Of a stretch of 64,000 bases of DNA, positions 43,109 to 53,100 are shown in pieces. Position 1 is the stretch's first letter. Each line of letters opens with the position of its first letter. Below the pieces are notes generated by a model that saw nothing but the letters and a program-made list of their open reading frames with translations, had not been told where the DNA came from and made no database searches. Source of the DNA: Planctomycetota bacterium. Its GTDB lineage: Bacteria > Planctomycetota > JAJSAM01 > JAJVHW01. The DNA lies in contig JAJRPF010000061.1 in assembly GCA_024280885.1 (NCBI GenBank), forward strand, positions 1 through 64,000, written 5' to 3'. Made by a program: the position numbers and the translations under genes.

Positions 43109-44961
43109 TTCGCGGAAGGCTCCGACAGTCCGAGGCGGCGTGCCTTCTCGGCGCGATCAACGTCGTAGTACTTGAACGCCCAGAAGTTGAACTGCAGGTA
43201 CTTGAAGTTGCGCAACCACGGTTGGGTGTACGTGTACTGAATGCGGTAGTCGGTGAAGCTCCACGGGCAGTCCTCGTAGAGAACGGTGAGCATCTCTCTC
43301 ACGACATCGTTGCGCTCGGGGCCCATGGGCATCACGGCGAACTGTTCGAAGAGCGCGTCGTACTCGGGGCTTGCGTAGTTGGAGTTGTTCGGACCCGGTG
43401 ATCCGTTCGGCCCATAGAAGAGCTGGAGGAAGTTCTCCGCATCGGGGTAGTCGGCGTTCCACGCCATCCCGAAGAGCTGCGCCTTCTTCTGCCGCACCTT
43501 GTTCAGGAACTGGTCCCACGTCTGCCCGTTGAGGTTCACGTCGATGCCGATTTCGCGCATGCTCTGCTTGAAGATTTCGGCGCCCTTGCGGCTCGTCGTA
43601 CTGACTCCGCTCAGCTCGTACTCGAGTGGCGCCAGCCCCTTCCCGCCCGGGTAGCCCGCCTCGATCAGGAGTTGCTTGGCGCGCTCAACATCCCGCCCCG
43701 CGTAGGGCGACGGCTCATCGACGAACCCCTGGACACTCGGCGGCAGCGGGCCGAACGCAGGCGTCGCCCAGAACCCGTTGCGCATGACCTTGATCCACTG
43801 CCCCTGGTCATACGCGAGACAGATCGCCTGGCGCAGCTTGCGGCCGCGTTCACCAGCCGGTTCGCCGAGCGTCTCGTCCTCCATATTGAATGCGAAGTAC
43901 GCGATGTCGGCCTTCGTCGCCACCGACACGCGGATGCCCTGCTCCTTGAGCTCGGGCCGCAGTTGATCGGTGCCGCGTTGCATGGCCTCTTGCCAGATGT
44001 CCTGCTCCGTTTCGACACGATCGATGTCCCCGCTGACGAAGCGCAGCCAGCGTGGCTGGGGTGCCTCGATCACGACAAACTCGACGCGGTCGAGGAACGG
44101 CATGGGGCGACCGGCATAGTCCAGAAGGCCCAATTCGTCGTCGCCGGGCGCGCCCTCGGTCGGGTACGCCTCGCCGCGAAACGTGGGGTTGCGCTCGAAG
44201 AGGATCTTCTTGTCGGGCGGCCAATACTCCTCGACGCGATATGGCCCGGTCCCGACCGGGTGCAGGTGCATCGTCATCCCGTAGTAGTCGAGGGCCTCGT
44301 GCGGGTAGACGGCCGTGTACGACATCGCGAGTGTGTAGAGAAACTGCGGGAACGGCTTGGTCAGCGTGAACTGGATCGTGAAGTCATCGAGAACTCGCAG
44401 ACCGGCGACCTCTTCATCGCGCAGTTCCGCCATCTCGGGGTGCTCGAATGGGTAGTACTCGTTGACGGCGTCGAAGAGCTCTCCCAGCTCTTCGCCGCAG
44501 CGCTCCCCCCACGCGTCGAGCCCCACGATCCGATCCTCGAGGAGCCACCTTCCCGTGGATGTCGGGACGCCCATGAAGCGCTTGATGCAGTAGACGACGT
44601 CGTGGGCGGTCATCCGTCGCCCCTTACCGCCGTCGAAGCACGCGTTGTCCTGGAAGAAGACGTCCTGGCGGACCTTCACGGTGAAGACGAGGCCGTCCTC
44701 GCTCACCGCCGGCATCTCCTCGGCGAGACACGGCGTCAATTCGACGGGACGCTTGAGATAGTGGTACTGCAGCAGCCCTTCGTAGACCTGGGACTGCGCT
44801 CCCCCCGAATACATGTCGCCCGAATCGATGGGGTCGAAGCCCTTGATCGCTCCGACGGAGACGAAGCGCGCATCTGCAGGCGGCGGACGCTCACAGCCCA
44901 CCAGCGGCATGACCATCACGCACACGAATGCGAGCGCCCAGCCACGAAGTTTCGAGTGCAT
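43105..44961 (-). CDS. Peptide ABC transporter substrate-binding lipoprotein (SBP family 5)
   Basis: A 618-residue lipoprotein (lipobox MPLVGC, Cys23) of the OppA/DppA family. Typical segments are GAKGF-type start SVGAIKGFDPIDSGDMYSGG, RQDVFFQDNACFDGGKGRRMTAHDVVYCIKRF, LHPVGTGPYRVEEYWP, LRQAICLAYDQGQWI and NADYPDAENFLQLFYGPNGSPGPNNSNY. It probably binds di- or oligopeptides in the periplasm and delivers them to the two permeases. GGGAGG precedes the ATG. The lack of ATPase genes means these must be supplied from elsewhere. Confidence 0.92.
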   Translation of the reverse strand: MHSKLRGWALAFVCVMVMPLVGCERPPPADARFVSVGAIKGFDPIDSGDMYSGGAQSQVYEGLLQYHYLKRPVELTPCLAEEMPAVSEDGLVFTVKVRQDVFFQDNACFDGGKGRRMTAHDVVYCIKRFMGVPTSTGRWLLEDRIVGLDAWGERCGEELGELFDAVNEYYPFEHPEMAELRDEEVAGLRVLDDFTIQFTLTKPFPQFLYTLAMSYTAVYPHEALDYYGMTMHLHPVGTGPYRVEEYWPPDKKILFERNPTFRGEAYPTEGAPGDDELGLLDYAGRPMPFLDRVEFVVIEAPQPRWLRFVSGDIDRVETEQDIWQEAMQRGTDQLRPELKEQGIRVSVATKADIAYFAFNMEDETLGEPAGERGRKLRQAICLAYDQGQWIKVMRNGFWATPAFGPLPPSVQGFVDEPSPYAGRDVERAKQLLIEAGYPGGKGLAPLEYELSGVSTTSRKGAEIFKQSMREIGIDVNLNGQTWDQFLNKVRQKKAQLFGMAWNADYPDAENFLQLFYGPNGSPGPNNSNYASPEYDALFEQFAVMPMGPERNDVVREMLTVLYEDCPWSFTDYRIQYTYTQPWLRNFKYLQFNFWAFKYYDVDRAEKARRLGLSEPSAK

Positions 44962-45109
44962 TCAGCCTCCCACGCGCGCCGCTGCGTACCCGGCACCGAC
45001 GCGCGGCGGGATGGTAGCAGACCCACGCCCTGGCCTGCCCCTCCGCGAGGCAGCATTTCCCGCTGCGCCCCGGGCTTCGGTGCCGCGAGCCCACTGCCGA
45101 TGAGAAGAC

Positions 45110-46108
45110 GTGAACGTCCGGACCCCCTCAGAGACCGATCTGCCCCGGATCGAGGGTGCAATTCCCGAGCCTCCACGGCGCGTCCTCGCGAGTCACGAGC
45201 CTCGCAGCAAGACCACTGTCCACGGCGCACCGGCCGCCCTGTTCGGGTCGATCTTCGTGGCCGCAGGCGCGCTGATCGTGCTCTGCGCGCTCAACGTCAT
45301 CCCGACCGACGACGCGGACTTCAATGTCTCGCGGGAACTGGTCGCCGTCATTGGGGGGACGTTCTTCGCGCTCCCCGGCGCCTCGCTCGTCCTCCACGGA
45401 CTGGTGGGGATCGTCGCGCAGCGTCGCCGCGATCGGGCACGCGTCGTGGAGGCGCCGTGGCGGTGGGATCACGCCTGGTCGCAGGACGGCGAGCAACACT
45501 CCGGGTTCGGTCCCTTTCGGAGCCGCGTACTCGGTATCGTCGGGATCAGTCTATTCCTCGTGCCATTCCACTGGCTGGGCTTCGAGATCGACTGGCCGTG
45601 GCCGCTTCGGATCGGCCTCGGGTTCTTCGACATGATCATCGCGGTCGCGATCGGAGACGCTTTCCTACGCCTGGCGCGTGCGCTGCGCTATGGATCGAGC
45701 AGTCTGCGCTACGACCACTTCCCCTACCATCCGGGCGACTCGATCGGCCTGCGCTTCTCGCTCGCGCGACCACGTGAATTCGGGTCGTTGCGCTTCACAC
45801 TGCGCTACGTCGAGGAGGCCTACGAGACGCACGGAACCGGCCAGAATCGCACGCAGCGCGTCGTCCGCTACGCGGCGCACGAGCAGGTCCACGTGCTCAA
45901 TCGCGAAGAGGCGTCGTGGGTCCGCGGATCTGACGTCGCCGTGGCGTTCAGCATTCCGCCTGACGCCCCAGGGACGGCGCTCTCGGAGCGTCCGCCGCGC
46001 TACTGGGAGGTCCACGTCAGCGGGGAGACGATCGGGCCAGATCTCGATGAGGTGTTCCTGGTCCCGATCTACGCGCGCAGCCCTGTAGTCGGTCCGCGTC
46101 GCAACTGA
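45110..46108 (+). CDS. Hypothetical membrane protein
   Basis: A 332-residue protein with hydrophobic helices near 38-63, 78-100 (VIGGTFFALPGASLVLHGLVGIV), 142-160 and 165-190 (WPLRIGLGFFDMIIAVAIGDAFL). The last 130 residues are soluble and beta-rich (GDSIGLRFSLARPREFGSLRFTL, VHVLNREEASW, VAVAFSIPPDAPGTALSERPPRYWEVHVSGE), resembling an Ig-like domain. The PRYWEVHV segment near the end resembles part of a domain seen in other bacterial four-helix membrane proteins, but I cannot name the family. The start is GTG at 45110 with GAGAAG upstream. It diverges from the transporter operon. Confidence 0.75.
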   Translation: MNVRTPSETDLPRIEGAIPEPPRRVLASHEPRSKTTVHGAPAALFGSIFVAAGALIVLCALNVIPTDDADFNVSRELVAVIGGTFFALPGASLVLHGLVGIVAQRRRDRARVVEAPWRWDHAWSQDGEQHSGFGPFRSRVLGIVGISLFLVPFHWLGFEIDWPWPLRIGLGFFDMIIAVAIGDAFLRLARALRYGSSSLRYDHFPYHPGDSIGLRFSLARPREFGSLRFTLRYVEEAYETHGTGQNRTQRVVRYAAHEQVHVLNREEASWVRGSDVAVAFSIPPDAPGTALSERPPRYWEVHVSGETIGPDLDEVFLVPIYARSPVVGPRRN

Positions 46109-46234
46109 CCCGCGGACCGTCTACGATCGCGCGACGGCTCGGGAACATCCCCGGTGAGCCATGGGTTCTCGGTGCATGGACCGGGCTCGGGAACGCGCAC
46201 CGGATCGAGCCGCGACAGAGGAAGAGCACACGCG

Positions 46235-47125
46235 ATGAAACGGAAGCCGCTGATCGGAGCGTTGGTGCTCGCTGCCGCAGCGTTGCTCTCGTGGGGTTGT
46301 GCCCTCCTCGCCGGGCGGCACGTCACCGAGGTCAGCGCGACGCCTCCGGCCGACTTCCCCGAAACGGGCTTCTCACACGCTTCGTTCGAGGGTCTGTTGC
46401 GTACATACGTTGGCCCGGAAGGCGGCGTGAACTACGAGTCGTGGCATGCGGACAGGGACGCGCTCGCCGAACTCGACTCCTACCTCGCAGCGATCGCTCT
46501 CTACAGCCCGGACGCGACGCCACAGCGCTTCGCCGGCGCCAACGACGCATTCGTGTACTGGGTCCACGCCTACAACGCGTTCGTCATCAAGGCGGTGCTC
46601 GATCGCTGGCCGCTAGAGAGCGTCACGGACGTCACCGCGACGATCGAGATCACGCGCGGTTTCGGGTTCTTCTACGGTCTCAAGTTCGTGGCCGGTGGCA
46701 CGCCCATCAACCTCTACGACCTCGAGCACGACAAGCTGATCCGCGACGACGTGGACGCGCGCGTACACTTCGTCCTGAATTGCGGCAGCGGTGGCTGTCC
46801 TGTGCTGCGCCCGGAGTTGCCAACCGGCGACGAATTGGAGCCGGTCCTCGCGGCGGCTGCGCGCGACTTCGTCGCCGATCCACAGAACGTGTCGATCGAC
46901 GCTGACGCCCGCGTCCTCCGTCTCTCGACGATCTTCGAGTGGTACGAGGACGACTTCCTGAACGACCTGCGGCGACGCGGGCTCGCCGCCGACCGAGGGA
47001 TCGTGGATTACCTGATCCACATTGCGCCACCGAAGTTGCGCGACGAACTCGAGCACGCGGCCACGTACGACGTCGAGTACGTCGAATACGACTGGTCCGT
47101 CAACGCATTCGAGAGCGACGGGTAA
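46235..47125 (+). CDS. DUF547 lipoprotein
   Basis: A 296-residue lipoprotein (lipobox ALLSWGCALL, Cys about 22). The DUF547 domain covers residues 55-255: FEGLLRTYVGPEGGVNYESW, NDAFVYWVHAYNAFVIKAVLDRWP, INLYDLEHDKLIRDDVDARVHFVLNCGSGGCPVLRPE and RLSTIFEWYEDDF. DUF547 has a papain-like fold; the CGSGGCP and VHFVLNC segments hold the likely Cys site, but activity is unproven. The ATG at 46235 was chosen because the signal sequence starts there, with AGGAAGAG upstream. Confidence 0.9.
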   Translation: MKRKPLIGALVLAAAALLSWGCALLAGRHVTEVSATPPADFPETGFSHASFEGLLRTYVGPEGGVNYESWHADRDALAELDSYLAAIALYSPDATPQRFAGANDAFVYWVHAYNAFVIKAVLDRWPLESVTDVTATIEITRGFGFFYGLKFVAGGTPINLYDLEHDKLIRDDVDARVHFVLNCGSGGCPVLRPELPTGDELEPVLAAAARDFVADPQNVSIDADARVLRLSTIFEWYEDDFLNDLRRRGLAADRGIVDYLIHIAPPKLRDELEHAATYDVEYVEYDWSVNAFESDG

Positions 47126-47358
47126 CAGACGCCTCGAACGGATTAATCGGAGACGAGGGCGTGCCGGGAGCGGTCTTGCGAGATCACTCCATCCCAAGAG
47201 CTCACTCCCCCGCCCCCAAGAACACGGTCTCGCCCACAGTTCCGGCTCACAGCGGGCTCGTCAAGGGGTTCCGTCCGTGTTGATTGGAGGATACTCTTCT
47301 CATATCGCAGTCAGCATGCGTTCGATCTCAGCATGCCTTCGAGTCAGGGAGTCCCTTC

Positions 47359-48051
47359 ATGCGCCTCGCAAAGTACACAGCCGGATCGCTTGCCGTTGCT
47401 GGCATCAGCGCCACCGCCGCCTACGCGTTCTTCTCGATCCAGTTTCTCATCATCGTTTTCTTCGTGTTCATCCTCAAGGGGACCGCCCCGTTCACGCCCA
47501 GCGCGAAGGACGCGAAGCGGGACAAGGTGATACAGAAGGTCTCGCTGCAGATGAAGACCGGCACGGGGTTCATCCGCCGTGGCTTCTCGTCTGGTCCCGA
47601 CTCGCTTGAGTTGAGCGGCGACCTCACCGTGACGAAGTCCAAGCCGACGGCCACGATCACGACGATCCCCGACATGATGATCGCGTTTCCGATCACGAAA
47701 ACGAACAGCGCGGAGACGAAGGGCTCGCTCAAAGCGGGCGACGAAGAGCTCTCCGGGTTCCGGGGCGGAATCGACAATCTGCTGACCGTCGTCGCGAACC
47801 TCGGCGGGCTGTCCGTCACGGACAGCACCGGCAGCCCTGGCAAGACGCGCCGGGACTTCGTCGGAGGCTCCATCCAGTCGTCTAGCTCGAAGCAGTCGGG
47901 CAGTGTGAAGGTCGACACCAAGACGTTCAGCCGGCTCGCGGGCAAGGTCGCGCTCAAGGGTAGTGCCTTCGTGAGCGGTGGTCCGAACGACGGCTACGAC
48001 GTGAAGTACAAGATCAAGGTGAAGTTCAAGCCGCGCAAGGCGGAATTCTGA
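47359..48051 (+). CDS. Hypothetical exported or membrane-anchored protein
   Basis: A 230-residue protein with a strong hydrophobic N-terminus (residues 6-42, including FFSIQFLIIVFFVFILKG). The remainder is Ser-, Lys- and Thr-rich and beta-like (LELSGDLTVTKSKPTATITT, SVKVDTKTFSRLAGKVALKG), ending YDVKYKIKVKFKPRKAEF. It resembles the Lys-rich beta region of the DUF1800 protein in composition only. AGGGAG lies upstream of the ATG. A perfect 14-bp hairpin lies 21 bp after its stop. No family recognised. Confidence 0.7.
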   Translation: MRLAKYTAGSLAVAGISATAAYAFFSIQFLIIVFFVFILKGTAPFTPSAKDAKRDKVIQKVSLQMKTGTGFIRRGFSSGPDSLELSGDLTVTKSKPTATITTIPDMMIAFPITKTNSAETKGSLKAGDEELSGFRGGIDNLLTVVANLGGLSVTDSTGSPGKTRRDFVGGSIQSSSSKQSGSVKVDTKTFSRLAGKVALKGSAFVSGGPNDGYDVKYKIKVKFKPRKAEF

Positions 48052-48072
48052 AGCCGGACGAAGCCGATCTTC

Positions 48073-48106
48073 CGCGAGGCCACGACGCCGAAGTCGTGGC
48101 CTCGCG
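48073..48106 (+). terminator. Perfect 14-bp stem hairpin
   Basis: CGCGAGGCCACGAC (48073-48086) pairs perfectly with GTCGTGGCCTCGCG (48093-48106) around GCCGAA. It follows the stop at 48051. There is no T-run. The predicted GTG start of the next gene (48096) lies within the right arm, so it could also limit ribosome access. Confidence 0.6.
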
Positions 48107-49967
48107 TGCGTTCCGAGCGGCCCTCGCGCTCGCACTTGCGACTCCACTCCTCGCGCTTCCGCACGTCGGCGACGTGCCGCGCGCGCTCGGCTTGCGCGGT
48201 GCGGCCGCTCTGCTCGGTGCGCTCTTGGTGTGGCGTCTACCGCGCGGCGCAGGCCGGCTCATCGCCGCGGGTGCGGGCCTCTGGGTGGCCTCCCACGCAC
48301 TATCGGCGATCGCCGCAATCGACACGACGGCAGCGATCTGGGGCTCTCCCGAGGGTCGGCTGGGTCTCGCCACGGCCATCGCTGCGGCGCTTCTGATCCC
48401 CGCCGTGGCGGCGCTGCCAGGGCGCGCGCTGCGTTGGTGCGCGAGCGCGTGCGTCGCGACGGCTTTCGCATCACTCGCGGTCGACATACTCCCGAGCGAA
48501 GCTGCCCTCGGTTGGGTTGCGCTCTGCGGAGCGGGCCTCGGGGGCTGGATCGCGGCGCGGGAACGACGCGCGTCATGGGCTCTCGTTGCTGCCGCTTGCG
48601 CGCTGATCGCCCTCTTCCGCGGCGGCGCGAGCGGTATTGCGGGCTTCTGGTTCGGCGGGATCGTGGCGCTGGCGGTATTCCGCGACGAGGGCGGACTGGG
48701 CGTCCACGCACGTCGTCTCGTCACGTTGGCGTTCGTGCTGTCGATCGTGGTGCCGACCACGGTCCTCATCGTGCAACACTTCGAATTTCTCCGCCTTGTG
48801 TTCTCGGGCCCCAGTTTCGTCGATGCGCTCGCCACGAAGCCGCGCGTCTTCGAGTTGGGCGCACGCTGGTCCGCCGCGCTGGAAGCGGGCCGCAGCCGTC
48901 CGCTGCTCGGCGCAGGAGCCGGAAGCTTCCCCTACGCCTGGGACTATTTCTTCCCGGCCGGAGTCTTCGACGTGGCCCCGGCTGCGCGCGACGCCCGCGA
49001 CGCGGGAAGCACGTTCCTGAACGCGTTCGCCGAACGCGGCGCACTTGGACCGATCTCGGAGTTGCTCTTGCTCGTGGCGGGATTCGCGACCGTCTCGGTG
49101 CGCCGACAGCGCGGCGAACTGGGAGCGGCCGCGGCGACGGCTCTCGCCGCGCTCCTCGTCGCTCGTGGCGCCCATGGCCTCTTCGCCGGGCCCGACGTGG
49201 CAGGTCTCGCGATGCTCTCAGTGATCCTCGGCCTCTGCGTCGGCAACGGGCGCGCAACTGGGCGCGTCGATGGGCGCGGGTCCCCCGGCGCTCCCACTGA
49301 TCGCCTCACCCATGCACCCGTGCAGACACCCGTTCGCGTAACGCCCGCGCGCCTCGCGGTCGGGCTCATCCTGGCCGCATTCGCCGTGATCCCGCCAGCC
49401 ACGACCGCCGCGTTCGCGGCTCGCGGCGCAGCGACTCTGCCCGCGCTCCCACCGGTCACACTGGACCCGCTTGCGAGTCACGTACGCGCCAACCTGGCGG
49501 CCCAGGTTCCCGATGTGCTGGACGCAGCGAGCGCCGACCGCCTGATCGACGCAGCGAGCGACGCGCTGATCGACCGCCTCGACGCCTCGGAGCGCGATGT
49601 GCGCGCGGCGCGCGCTCTCGCGCGGCTCGCCGTAGCGGCACACGAGCGCTGCGGTCGTGACGATCTTCTTGCGCCTGCACGCGAGCGTCTCGAGGACGTC
49701 ATCGGTTGGGCCCCGACACGCGCCGATCTCTCCATCGCGCTCCATGATCTGTACCGCGCAGAGGGGCGCCCGGACGAGGCCCTCGAATGGGCCGAAGACG
49801 CGTGGACACTCGCGCAGACTTGGCCCGAGGCGGTCTGGCGCTACGCGGAGGCCCTCGCGGCCACCGGTACACCGGGCGAAGCACGCGATCTACTCGATCA
49901 AGCCGAAGCCGACGGCATCACCTTCACCGGCCGCGGCCTCGACGTCGTGCGCACACTCCGCGAGTAG
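48096..49967 (+). CDS. O-antigen ligase-like membrane protein with C-terminal TPR region
   Basis: A 623-residue protein with about ten transmembrane helices in residues 5-345. The Wzy_C-type periplasmic loop and following helix are recognisable: LLGAGAGSFPYAWDYFFP (about 268-285) and DAGSTFLNAFAERGALGPISELLLL. After a further helix (about 415-440) the C-terminus is helical and TPR-like (LHDLYRAEGRPDEALEWAEDAWTLAQTWPEAVWRYAEALAATG). Family members polymerise or ligate glycans on the periplasmic face. The start is uncertain: GTG at 48096 lies inside a hairpin and has no ribosome binding site, while the frame stays open back to the previous stop (48051) and could begin there with a non-ATG codon. 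Confidence 0.7.
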   Translation: MASRAFRAALALALATPLLALPHVGDVPRALGLRGAAALLGALLVWRLPRGAGRLIAAGAGLWVASHALSAIAAIDTTAAIWGSPEGRLGLATAIAAALLIPAVAALPGRALRWCASACVATAFASLAVDILPSEAALGWVALCGAGLGGWIAARERRASWALVAAACALIALFRGGASGIAGFWFGGIVALAVFRDEGGLGVHARRLVTLAFVLSIVVPTTVLIVQHFEFLRLVFSGPSFVDALATKPRVFELGARWSAALEAGRSRPLLGAGAGSFPYAWDYFFPAGVFDVAPAARDARDAGSTFLNAFAERGALGPISELLLLVAGFATVSVRRQRGELGAAAATALAALLVARGAHGLFAGPDVAGLAMLSVILGLCVGNGRATGRVDGRGSPGAPTDRLTHAPVQTPVRVTPARLAVGLILAAFAVIPPATTAAFAARGAATLPALPPVTLDPLASHVRANLAAQVPDVLDAASADRLIDAASDALIDRLDASERDVRAARALARLAVAAHERCGRDDLLAPARERLEDVIGWAPTRADLSIALHDLYRAEGRPDEALEWAEDAWTLAQTWPEAVWRYAEALAATGTPGEARDLLDQAEADGITFTGRGLDVVRTLRE

Positions 49968-50120
49968 CGAAGAGAGCCGGGCACGCTCGGCAACTCGGCA
50001 CCTGCGCGCTCGCGCCGCCTCATGCGAGAATGGCACGACTTGAACCGGATTCGCGGCGGCGCGGATTTCATTCTCAGGATGAGTGCCGAACGCGAACCGT
50101 TGACCACCGGAACCGACCGG

Positions 50121-53100
50121 ATGAGCCGAATCGAAAGGCTGCTTGAGCACCGCGAGTGGCTGCGCGACCTGTCGCGCCGTCTCGTCGTCGATGCCAACCT
50201 CGCCGATGATCTCGTGCAGAAGACCTGGCTCGCAGCGGTCGAGAGACCTCCGCATCACACGCAGCGCCCCCGAGCTTGGCTCGCGACCGTGATGCGTAAC
50301 TGGCTCCGCCGCGAGTGGCGTGACGAGGCAGTGAAACGTCGTCACGAACAGGCTGCGGCGCGGCCGGAGAGCATCGCCGGTCCCGACGAGTTGGTTGTGC
50401 GCGCAGAGGAGATGCGAGTCGTTGTCGGGGCCGTCTTGGCCCTGGACGATCCGTATCGAACGACGTTGCTCTACCGCCATCACGAGGGTCTCGCGCCGCG
50501 GCATATCGCCGAGCGCATGGGCATCCCCGTCGAGACGGTGCGCACACGGTTGAAGCGTGGCATGGCGATGGTCCGGCGCGACCTCGACGCGCACCACGGC
50601 GGCGATGGCCGTACGTGGGCGCTGGCACTCCTCCCTCTGACCACCATGCCCGTCAGTCCCGCGTCCGTCGGCGCTCAAGCGAGCGCTGCAGCGCGCGGCG
50701 GTGACGCAACAGGGTACGCCCTGGGAGAACTTCTCGTGAAAGCCACGCTCAACAAGGCCGCCGTCGTCACCGTCCTACTCGTGCTCGCTCTCTTCGGCGG
50801 AGGGGCCGCGCTGCTCGCCGCGCAGGAGGGCGGCTCCGGCGACGTTGCAGCCGAAGGCGACCAACGCGAAGCCGACACCGGGCCGCGACGAACCCGCGTT
50901 GGGGAAGAGGCTTCAGCCACCGACGATGGCGACGATGGTCCAGCGCGCGCCGGAGTTGGGGACGGCGAGCCCGCTGCGTCGAGCGCTGCCGGACACGCGC
51001 TCGGCGTGACCGTGCTGGATGTCGACGGCGCACCGCTCGGCGGCGCACGCGTGGAGTGGTATCGGCAGCCGAGCATCTTCCCGCTCTTCGGCGCTTGGGA
51101 GAAAGGGCGGCGTCTTCTGCGCGGAGTAGCGCCTGTCGCGGCAGCCGTGACAGGCGACGACGGGATCGCCACGGCCACGCTTCCTGGCGACGGCCCGTGG
51201 ACGATGATCACGCGCGCTGCCGGACACGCGACGGGCTTTCGATGGTCCGTCAACTCGCCGCTTGGGGCCGACCGCTCCGCGCCTCTGGTCGAACGACTCT
51301 TGACCGGGTACGCCATCGACGGATGCATCCTGAGCCGTGACGGCTCTCCCGCTGCGGGGATCGAGCTTCTCGCTGACAGCATCGGAATGAGCGGCACCGT
51401 CATCCGCGGCTCTCGCACGGTGACGGCGGCAGACGGGACGTTCCGCCTCGACGGACTGCGGCCCGGCGAGGCGCATCTCTTCGCTGGCGGCGTACGCCTA
51501 GCGCGACTGCGGGTTCCGACCACCTCGCCTGTCACGCTGACCCTCGGCGGGAACGTCATCCGTGGCCGCGTTACCCGCGCGGAAGGCGGCGCACCGATCG
51601 GCGGCGTCGCCGTCTTCGCTCAGTTGATCCGTGAAACGCTCGGCGTGGTCCGAACCACGACAGACGCGGACGGACGCTACGAACTCGACACGCTGGTTCC
51701 GGCTTTCGTCAGCGAGATACGACTGGAACGAGAGGGGCTCGTCGATACGCGGACGACGATGTCGATCGACGGCGGCGTTGGGTTCGACGCGCTCGGTCAC
51801 GGCCGCATGGATTTCACGATGTCAGAGAGCGCGAGTCTCACTGGCATCGTCCGGACGGACGGCGTCCCCATCGCTGACGTCGGCGTCGCAGTCGTGTTGC
51901 GCGACTGGCGTTCGTTCGCCACGCGAACGGATGCGAACGGCCGCTACGTCCTGACGACCGTGCCACCAGGAAGCGTCGTCGTGATCGTGGACGCGCAACG
52001 CACGACGTTCTATCAGGCGGAGCTGCCCGCAAACTGGCTCGACGCACACCGTCGCGGCAAGGACATCAAGGGCTGGAGCGTCTCATTGACCGCTGGAGTC
52101 ACGACCGAACACGATCTCTCGCTGACCAACGGCGTCACTGTGCGAGGGACTGTCCGTCACCCGGACGGATCGCCTGCCGAAGGTGCCCGGGTCACGTTCG
52201 GATCGGGCACTACGCCTGTCTCCGACGCCGCCGGGCATTTCGTCTCACGCGGAGTCAGACCGGCGGCCGGGGCCACTGTCTTCGCGAGTCTGCCGGGTGC
52301 CCGCGCGTTCCAGCAGGTGAACCTTCTCGACGAGTCGGCACGAACCGGACTGGACATCGTCATGCAGCCAGCGACGCGGATCGTCGGTCGCGTGACGAAC
52401 CGACGAGGCGAGTCCGTTCGGGGTGCGTTCGTGCAGATCTTCGCTTCGCGGCGACGCCTCGCTGAGAGAGCGTCCGTATCCGACGACGGATCGTTCGAGT
52501 TGCTCACCCTGGAGCGCGGCACCGTATCGCTGCGTGCATTCGCCCCCGGCCACAGTCCGGCGGAACCACTCAAGCTCGACGCGACACCAGGCGCGGAACT
52601 CGGCAACGTCCGCTTCCTCCTCGACGCGGCCGTTTCCATCAGCGGCACGGCGCGCACGTCGCGCGGCGTCCCGATCGAGGGGGCACGAGTCGCACTCATC
52701 GAGGGCGGTACGCGCACCAGGAACACTGAGGATCGTGACCTGCTCACCGCCGCGGTCACGAACGCCAAGGGTCGCTTCGTCATACCCGACGTGGCGCAGG
52801 GATCGTGGACTCTCGTTCTCGTCGGAGACGAGATCGTGCGCTGGGAGCGCGCACTCGACGTCGCCGCGCCGATGACGATTGATGTGACCTGCACGCGTGC
52901 CCGCACGATCTCCGGAGTCATACAGCATCCCGGAACAGCGCCGCTGACGGGTGTATCAGTGATCGCGTATCGCCAGGGCGCGCGGACAGGCGAACCAGGA
53001 TACCGGGTGTCAGTGAATTGCGCGGCCGACGGGACGTTCGTGCTGACCGGCCTTCGTGACGGCGTGTACGACATCAAGACGTTCGTGTGGAAGAGGGTCA

